Shown in pieces: positions 58,901-64,000 of a stretch of DNA of 64,000 nt (positions within the stretch are counted from its first letter, which is position 1; each line of letters opens with the position of its first letter). The DNA comes from Patiria miniata (Eukaryota > Echinodermata > Asteroidea > Valvatida > Asterinidae): assembly GCF_015706575.1 (NCBI RefSeq), contig NW_024037074.1, positions 16,667,334 to 16,731,333 on the forward strand, in the 5' to 3' direction. The notes below the pieces were generated by a model, which was not told the origin of the DNA, did no database searches, and worked only from the letters and a program-made list of their open reading frames with translations. The position numbers were made by a program, and so were the translations under genes.

Positions 58901-61900
58901 TGTCTTCGGGAGTTAGATCCCTCATCTCAAGGTTTTTGCTGCCCATGAAACGACTTCGTCCGAGCGGCAACGGTTCTGGCCCTGTCCAACAAAGACATAT
59001 CAATAATAATAAAAAATAATAATAATTTGGGAGGCTAATCATCCTTACTCGCAGCTAGGATGCTGAATTGCGAAGGATGCGGCTACAGCGTGGTCCAGCC
59101 GCTGGCACGTAAAGGCACCTATGGCTGCCAGCCACATCGACCCATATATGACCACGGAGCACAGCCCGAGATCGAAAAGTGTTTGATTTTTCTGGAGGGA
59201 GGAAAACCGGAGGGCCCGGAGAAAAACCCTCGTGGCACAGGAGAGAACCAACGCACAACTCTACTCACATGTGATTCGCGGCCAGGATTCGAACCGTGGT
59301 CACCTTGGTGAGAGGCGAGCACTTTACGCACAAGCCACCCATATCATCCAATAATGATTCAATTTCAACACTACACAGGAAAATGTATCAGAATGCATTG
59401 TGATTTCAAGCACATGAGCATGATAATCAAAATTCCACATTGTGAGTTATTTCAGTTGAGCAACCTTGTCCAAAAATCATTTTTTTTAAAGAGCTGCTTA
59501 ATCCCAAGCCTTGTGTTCCCATTTTTTTTTGCAAGGAAGATTGCCACAACCTCTCGACCTATCACACTGTGCAGTAACCCAATGGCATATATGTCTTTGT
59601 ACTTGGACATAATTGGAAAAAGGAATTATTTTGTTCTATTTTACCAGGGTAGCCCTATCCCTTTTCAAAGAATTGTCCTCCTGGGGGCCCAATATCCATC
59701 AAGATCCATCGAATTATAGTGGCTCGGCTTTAAAACTTGACTCTCTCAGAATAAAATCAAACCAACACTGGATTTTGGCAAATGTAGGATAGTTAGGATT
59801 TAATGGTAAGCAGAGATGCTGTGGTAATGTAATAAAGTATGTTTCTCCAACTTTTTCTTTTAATAATTTTCAAGCCATCTAGTGCCTTCTTAAGTATTGC
59901 TAGTAGTCATTAAAATCTAATGAACTGGCTGTGACTTTACAATTTACATGTAGGATTGTACTGCAAGTTGTGACAGTCAATACAAATTGAGGATTTCTTT
60001 TTTTTTAAATATGGCTGGTGACTAGTGCCCCCTCAAAGATATTGACAAAATGGGGAACCGCCAACACAGGGCTGGATAGTTGTGTGTTGAGCGCTAGAAC
60101 GGCAATCTGGAGGTCGCAGGTTCAAACCCGCTCCGGTAATTTTTTTAAATTCAACTTTAACCCTAGCCACCCCAACCCTTCAAAATTCAACTGCATCTTT
60201 TGTTGGAATGAGTACTTCACTAGTAAACTGATTATGCTTTCCATGGGCTCAGGCATACCACCATAATCAGAGTCCAACAGCTTGGGTGTTGAGTTTACCA
60301 TATGGTGTTGGATTTTGCAAGAGTGAGGAAGGTTCCTAGTAAATACTGAAGGGGTTAGGGTTAAAATGAAGAGGACTCTTTGTCAGTTTCTGACTCACCG
60401 TTTCTACTCCACTGGATGTCCACCCAGCTTCCCGCAGCTAGACACTCCAAGACAAGCAGGTCGACTGGAGTACCCATCGTCACATCCTCAAGCTGTCTTA
60501 GGATGAGATCGCGTTCTCCCTGTGACCCCGTCTCGTCCTGCCCTTCCGACACGGAGGGCTCCGCCACGACGGTCACCCCCGAGGACTCGCTGGTAGTCAG
60601 CAGGGTAGCTGGGTTACCAGTGATGCAGCGGTACTCCCCCGCATCCTCGGGATACGCTGGGGTTATCTGGAGCACTCCCGTGGGAAGTAACGTATACCTG
60701 CAAAAATGGGAGGGGAGGGGGGGGGGAACATCATTCTACATGTTTTTGTTGGGAAATCACTTCTTCTTTTTTGCAATTCTCTTTAAAGCTGGTTATTTGT
60801 GAACGGGTCGCTGTAAGGATGTTATTCTGGGGATACCAAAAAAAAAAAAGGAAGCCCAGTTTACTGACGAAACTTTAAATACTGCTACAATTCAACAATT
60901 ATATTTTGTAATCTTTATTTTTTTTGATTGAAGTAAAGAAGCCAAATCATATCAAGGAATGTCATTTATCTACGTCTGTATAAAAAACAAAGGCAACGTG
61001 ACATTTGCTCACTGGCTCAAAAATACGCGTATTTAGACCTTCCATTTATTATTTGTCACTATTTAAAAAAGGAAAATTCTATGATCCACCTTTGTAAACT
61101 CATCTCCCCATACTTGCTTATATTAAATCATACACCATGTATGCCCTCTTCACTGATCTCGTGCCGGCTATGATCAACTTTCGATCACATTGTAACACCG
61201 AACTAAACGTCAATGCATGACTGACCTTGCTTGGCACAGTTTATAATGAACTTGATGCTCACAAATTGTTGCATTTCAGGCGCGTATGAAGCATCACACA
61301 AAACAGCATACGGTTGCAAGTGCAGGGTAGTTTATGTATGTATGTATGTTTATGGGCTCTTCAATGCGCTGTAATTTCGAAGTTTGCTTGGCACAGTTTA
61401 TAATGAACTTGATGCTCACAAATTGTTGCATTTCAGGCGCGTATGAAGCATCGCACAAAACAGCATACGGTTGCAAGTGCAGGGTAGTTTACGTACACGT
61501 ATGTTTATGAGCTCTTCAATACGCTCTAATTTCGAAGTTTGCTTGGCACAGTTAATAATGAACTTGATGCTCAAAAATTGTTGCATTTCAGGCGCGTATA
61601 AAGCATCACACACAACAGCATACGGTTGCAAGTGCAGGGTAGTTTATGTTTCTATCTAAAGTGGGACAAAGATCGGACGCAAGTATGGGTACAAGTATCT
61701 CTCAATGTTGAAAACGACAAACGAATGTTGATACTGAAAACAAATCGAGAATTACTGCCACTGCACGCTCACGGTCGGGTGATTTTATTTACTTCAAAGT
61801 TGCAACAGGTTTGTGAAACGGCAGTCCAAAAAAATATGGGTCCACTTTTTGTCCTGTGCTTGTTCAATCTGGCATCAATGATTTCATAATTATTACGCAC

Positions 61901-62476
61901 TCCTTAACGCAGTCGTCCCCTAGGTGTGATTATGGAGAGCAAACTACCTACCCAACAAATAAAAAAGTCCTTTTTTTTTATTAACCGTAACAGAACTCGA
62001 CCCATCAAACCTCAACAGCATGTTTTGTTGGAATCTGTCGGGATGGGTACAGTACCCCTAAACTGACAGTCTTTTACATTGGGTTGGCACACCTCCAGAA
62101 TCAAAGTCAGAAATATGTGTGCGCAGTTTCCCATATGGTGCTGGAATTTACCAGGATGAGCATGGTTCCTAGTACATCATGCCAGGGAGTTTAATGCTAA
62201 ATACTTGAATGGCAAATTACAAAGTACCATGGTAGAAGGGACAGAAAAAGTGCACACTTTGGACCCAAAACGTGTGTGGACCACACAGTGACATCCACAG
62301 ATTACTCAAGACGTGTCTCCATGGTGCTCACCTTTCATCCTGACCTAACTCCTCCCCGTCTTTCTCCCACAGGAATGGGTGTGGCCGGGGCGTGGTAGAC
62401 TGACACTCGAGTCGGATGGAGCCATTTTGAACCACTGTCACATCCGAGGGGATTATGACCGGCTTGCTGGGGGGCT
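46520..62476 (-). CDS. Ig/FN3 transmembrane receptor, protogenin/IGDCC4-like (5' end outside window)
   Basis: Seventeen exons on the minus strand, all phase-consistent, encode about 1020 residues ending at TGA 46522-46520: 62332-62476, 60399-60697, 58817-58981, 56912-57187, 55888-56010, 54928-55086, 54436-54599, 53256-53403, 52414-52602, 52041-52136, 51505-51667, 50620-50747, 49642-49821, 48994-49143, 48610-48724, 47283-47460, 46520-46906. Order is three Ig domains, five FN3, one transmembrane helix and a cytoplasmic tail. DCC and neogenin have four Ig and six FN3; protogenin and IGDCC4 have four Ig and five FN3. With a further Ig expected beyond 64000, the latter group fits best. These are guidance or adhesion receptors of developing tissues. 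The DCC-type C-terminal P3 motif is not seen. A sidekick- or LAR-like origin is less likely given the FN3 count. Confidence 0.85.
47283..47460 (-). CDS. Receptor cytoplasmic exon 1
   Basis: The acceptor at 47461-47462 (AATTAG) is required to keep the phase-2 junction from the transmembrane exon and gives RYHNTHKKKMAARMSGHSGH. A nearer AG before AAGAAGATGG would shift the frame into a stop. The product is basic and Ser-rich (RLSRSNSVEM), with possible phosphorylation sites. Confidence 0.75.
47592..48115. mobile_element. TTAA-flanked element with central palindrome (copy B)
   Basis: This 524-bp element matches copy A (2606-3127) along its length in the same orientation. Ends are TTAAAGGGAAGACACATCAT and, at the right, TGTTGTACATTCATTTTAA. 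The central palindrome at 47747-47774 has one base difference between its halves. It lies in the intron between the transmembrane and first cytoplasmic exons of the receptor. Confidence 0.75.
48610..48724 (-). CDS. Receptor transmembrane exon
   Basis: The exon encodes a short polar juxtamembrane part (SNNPDEPSATEK), then the hydrophobic helix GLFIGILLGTLCIVFC and TVLAGI, followed by the basic stop-transfer residues RYK. This fixes the topology as type I, with Ig and FN3 outside. Confidence 0.88.
48994..49821 (-). CDS. Receptor FN3 domain 5 (two exons)
   Basis: Exons 49642-49821 and 48994-49143. Motifs are VDFIAKPLDPHTVSMEWRPP, NGVIQAYNIMYLPY, and TIRNLTSDTRYYFFLRACTS. A 19-base G run (a C run in the transcript) starts nine bases after the donor of the first exon. 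Confidence 0.87.
49615..49633. repeat. Poly-G run beside a splice donor
   Basis: Nineteen consecutive G on the plus strand, so C in the receptor transcript, begin nine bases inside the intron after exon 49642-49821. Confidence 0.95.
49897..49922. repeat. 26-base poly-G run
   Basis: An uninterrupted G run of about 26 bases lies about 75 bases upstream of the acceptor of receptor exon 49642-49821. Length at such runs is often unstable and hard to sequence. Confidence 0.95.
50072..50592. mobile_element. TTAA-flanked element, divergent relative (copy C)
   Basis: TTAA occurs at 50072-50075 and 50589-50592. The ends AGCCGGAGTCCATCATTTG and, inverted, AGGCATAGTCCATCTTTTG agree at 15 of 19 positions. 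The length (521 bp) and a central near-palindrome at 50238-50261 follow the plan of copies A and B, but the interior differs. Open frames across it are not credible genes. Confidence 0.6.
50620..51667 (-). CDS. Receptor FN3 domain 4 (two exons)
   Basis: Exons 51505-51667 and 50620-50747. The first carries YPPPENVRATSLSSTSIQLN then WEPVQGV and AYYKVVYFQNS. The second carries YVVLDDLKPFTIYALQVRIH. The donor of the first is GTTGGC, weaker than consensus. A TTAA-flanked element begins 27 bases past the second exon's donor. Confidence 0.82.
52041..52602 (-). CDS. Receptor FN3 domain 3 (two exons)
   Basis: Exons 52414-52602 and 52041-52136. Motifs are PLVATVTLNETGIALSWAAQ (with an N-glycosylation sequon, NET), PVLGFQLTFSRA, and EQYIMELIPYNECGTGPAST. 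The second exon is short, and a cysteine is present in the F-G region. Confidence 0.82.
53256..54599 (-). CDS. Receptor FN3 domain 2 (two exons)
   Basis: Exons 54436-54599 and 53256-53403. The first has VPSIAPEFSLISSHANTVVV, then QWEQITS and KYRICYQES. The second has FTIRGLKPSTVYDIHMAAST. They join in phase 0. The 368-bp inverted-repeat element occupies part of the intervening intron. Confidence 0.83.
53670..54037. mobile_element. 369-bp inverted-repeat element, copy 2
   Basis: Left end AATTTGGGTGATTCCCAATG and right end TTGGGAATCGCCCGAATT mirror each other. Body and length (368 bp) match copy 1 at 44691-45059 in the same orientation. Confidence 0.82.
54928..56010 (-). CDS. Receptor FN3 domain 1 (two exons)
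   Basis: Exons 55888-56010 and 54928-55086. Motifs are NIPDPPYNLTTYTIDSSQIM with the following IKW, then KTYTVKDLVPYTNYTFYMRA containing a possible N-glycosylation site (NYT). The junction is phase 1. Confidence 0.85.
56912..57187 (-). CDS. Receptor Ig domain C (single exon)
   Basis: A complete I-set Ig in one phase 1-1 exon: TTRLSCSAEGNPPPQIHWYL, NLVIWNVDREHAGIYQCVAS and LLTVKVP. Cysteine and tryptophan positions are canonical. The acceptor uses a CCCCTCCAG tract at 57188-57196. Confidence 0.9.
57391..57535. repeat. AAGGCC minisatellite, block 1
   Basis: Runs of AAGGCC with GGCTTTGACCCTC interruptions. A second block in the same orientation is at 58488-58612. Confidence 0.9.
57594..57904. 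mobile_element. hAT-like MITE, copy 2
   Basis: Begins CAAGGGCGGATCCAG and ends CTGGATCCGCCCTTA, and is flanked on both sides by the perfect 8-bp duplication TCATCACG (57586-57593 and 57905-57912). The interior core (near 57789-57815) is the reverse complement of the core in copy 1 at 5193-5460. It is in the intron between receptor Ig B and Ig C exons. Confidence 0.88.
58488..58612. repeat. AAGGCC minisatellite, block 2
   Basis: Again AAGGCC tandem units with CCTCAAGCCTCG-type interruptions. It lies 950 bp from block 1 in the same intron, and the hAT-like element lies between them. Confidence 0.88.
58817..58981 (-). CDS. Receptor Ig domain B, second half
   Basis: The exon encodes RSRFMGSKNLEMRDLTPEDS followed by GVYACEATDTG, the strand D-F part of an Ig domain with the second cysteine in the typical DxGxYxC context. 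The acceptor lies only about 20 bases from the AT-rich tail of a SINE at 59000-59345. The donor is ACAGTAAGT. Confidence 0.86.
59000..59345 (-). mobile_element. tRNA-derived SINE, copy 2
   Basis: Minus-strand copy of the SINE at 10316-10655. The tRNA-like head with GGTTCGAATCC lies at about 59285-59295, the body is shared, and the ATT-type tail ends at about 59000. Orientation is sense to the receptor gene. The tail abuts the acceptor region of exon 58817-58981. Confidence 0.82.
60011..60138 (+). mobile_element. tRNA-Thr-like SINE fragment, copy 2
   Basis: Shares the upstream GGGGAACCGCCAACACAG-type flank and the tRNA-like segment with 29790-29923, but the D arm has changed (GTTGTGTGTTG), so no cloverleaf forms. 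The T arm and B box (GGTTCAAACC) remain. Lies in the receptor intron between exons 60399-60697 and 58817-58981. Confidence 0.65.
60399..62476 (-). CDS. Receptor Ig domain A and first half of Ig B
   Basis: Exon 62332-62476 gives the first half of an I-set Ig (VTVVQNGSIRLECQS, FLWEKDGEE). Exon 60399-60697 gives its second half (YPEDAGEYRCITGN with the second cysteine), a polar linker (SVSEGQDETGSQGERD) and the first half of the next Ig (VLECLAAGSWVDIQWSRNG). One exon thus spans the end of one domain and the start of the next. Phases are 1 in, 2, then 1. Confidence 0.86.
61227..61650. repeat. Tandem triplication, unit about 155-157 bp
   Basis: Units start at 61227, 61384 and 61539 with TTGCTTGGCACAGTTTATAA or close and continue through GCATTTCAGGCGCGTATGAA and CATACGGTTGCAAGTGCAGG. 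Copies one and two are full; the third breaks off near 61650. Differences between copies are few, so the event is fairly recent. It is in the receptor intron between Ig A exons. Confidence 0.9.
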
Positions 62477-62689
62477 CTGTGAACAACGACCAAAAAAATA
62501 CACAAAACAAATGCATTGCTGGATCAAAGATATCATGACTGCAGTAAGAATGATCTTGTGCTCCCTCCTTACGTTATTTAAACACAAATGTGAAATTTGA
62601 ATCATAAAGTAGTAAAAAAAGAGGCAATACGATTCCTGAGGAGACTTTTTATCTCCAGTTTTCCTGGCATGAAAACATCCACAATATTT

Positions 62690-63110
62690 GTAGTCTCCCA
62701 GGATCGGACGCCAGTCCATCACAGGTTACTCCCCAGCTAAATCACAAATGCCCATTATTTACAAAAATTTGTACCCCTGGGTGGATAGAGGCAAGTTGGC
62801 TTAAGTGGGTTGCCCAAGGACACAACACATGGCCAACAGCTGGATTGGAACCCCTGATCCTCAGATCATAAGCCACAAACACCCAACCATACTCCCTGTG
62901 AGATTTATGTCTTTGGGATTCTTTTGGGTTTTTTTTGGGTGGTCGCAGGAATTTTACAATGTAAGTAAAGTCCACCAATGCACAATCAAATACACATTAT
63001 TTACCTTTCTTTATTTACCTTTCTTTAATAATTGACATAATTTCCAGCGCCTTGAGTACCTAATTGTTGGTAGATACGTGCGCTATATAAGACTCCGTTA
63101 TTATTATGTA
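62690..63110. repeat. Retroposon-like repeat with AT tail
   Basis: Contains TTGCCCAAGGACACAACACA and GGATTGGAACCCCTGATCCT, and a 3' portion GCGCCTTGAGTACC...GTGCGCTATATAAGACTCC followed by TTATTATT. This arrangement is common in SINE/LINE tails of deuterostomes. Subfamily not assigned. Confidence 0.55.
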
Positions 63111-64000
63111 CGTACACTGTACACACATGTGTATGTACTTTGTACCAAAAGTAATGCACTTCTGATAAGTTTACTATTTCTTTTCAGTTCACTTAGAAAA
63201 TAAGTAAACACGATAAAACTGATACAGCCAACTAACTAAATGGTATAAACAAAACTGAGGGCTTGTTAATATTAGCATCTTTATCATTCATTGTTGTATT
63301 GATGACGATACGCAAAGAATGTGAGTGGGAAGAGATATCACTGGACTGCAACAAAATTGGAAAGCAATTGGCAAGATGCCAAAGAAAGAAAATATTTGAT
63401 TCCGTTGTGTATATTTTGCAAAGTGGGATTTAACCCATTTATTACTGTATAGCCTGAAACCATCCAGCCTGTAATACTCCCTATGCTGTCGAAACCTCCC
63501 TATCACAGTATGGTTGTAACTTGTATGGATTCATGAGGGAATGAATACAATGTAATACAGTGTACGTAATACATGTATAATGTATGTAAGTTATCCCGCG
63601 AGCGCGAGCGGAACACGGAATAACGTAGTGCGTCTGTCTCCCACGAGGCCAAAAGCCGAGTGGTATGTGACTCAAACGCACTTCATTTTCCGTGTTCAAT
63701 GAGCGTGTGCGTGATAACAAATTTATCTTCAAGCAAACTTGACGCGCAGTAAAGTAGGAATTAGCACGCTTTACACGAACCTTTTAGCGGTTCAGCGCAA
63801 TAATATGCAGGGTGCGATATGGACATGCAATACAGCATCATATCACACTCTTGTTGCCATGAATCAACCAATCAGGATCAAGGATATAAGTTTGCTTGAA
63901 GATTTTGGTCACTTTATAAATGGACCCCCTCATAACAGCCCAGCAGATTTCTGAAAGTGACGTAAAATGTACTTGAGTGCTTACTTTACCTTTACTGTTT
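63111..64000. other. Receptor intron or upstream sequence, nothing recognised
   Basis: No exon with Ig-like coding was found between 62477 and the window end, so earlier exons of the receptor must lie beyond 64000. Sequence is unique-looking and moderately AT-rich. Confidence 0.5.

Overview
This window is animal nuclear DNA: AT-rich, intron-dense, with long repetitive introns and small exons bounded by canonical GT/AG sites. The gene content (ciliary IFT139, a DCC/protogenin-family receptor, and a fibronectin III plus thyroglobulin type-1 matrix protein) and the style of the repeats suggest a marine invertebrate deuterostome, most likely an echinoderm. The species cannot be fixed from sequence alone. 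Nothing looks prokaryotic, viral or CRISPR-like.

Layout. (1) Positions 89-14398, plus strand: the 3' part of a secreted multidomain protein with at least seven fibronectin type III (FN3) domains, a six-cysteine-rich module in the middle and two thyroglobulin type-1 domains at the C-terminus, ending at TAA 14396-14398. One FN3 exon (5723-6009) carries an apparent 1-bp deletion. (2) 14399-19842: the gap between two convergent genes, mostly two tandem arrays, one of perfect 16-bp palindromes (15146-15860) and a 2.8-kb satellite with 69- and 78-bp units (16448-19249). (3) 19843-36783, minus strand: a complete 31-exon gene for TTC21B/IFT139, the retrograde intraflagellar transport subunit. My exon set sums to 3951 nt, giving 1316 codons plus stop, the length I recall for the vertebrate protein. 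(4) 36784-46519: intergenic and probable 3' UTR, AT-rich, with several small inverted-repeat elements. (5) 46520-62476, minus strand: the C-terminal part of a single-pass receptor with three visible Ig domains, five FN3 domains, a transmembrane helix and a tail of about 190 residues with a polyglutamine run. The domain count fits the protogenin/IGDCC4 branch of the DCC family. Its 5' exons lie beyond position 64000.

The three genes do not form an operon or pathway; they are simply neighbours. The most informative non-coding content is a set of short non-autonomous DNA transposons whose termini and target duplications can be read directly: a hAT-like pair with 8-bp duplications, a TTAA-flanked group of about 522 bp (two of its three copies near-identical in design and carrying a long palindrome), a Harbinger-like element flanked by TAA, a pogo-like element flanked by TA, and a 369-bp inverted-repeat pair. 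There are also tRNA-derived SINEs, one inserted about 20 bp from a splice acceptor, and a recent partial duplication of a TTC21B exon. I found no convincing new biological system. The strongest leads are the frameshifted FN3 exon, the 12-nt candidate microexon, the exon duplication, the palindrome-bearing elements and the in-frame satellite.
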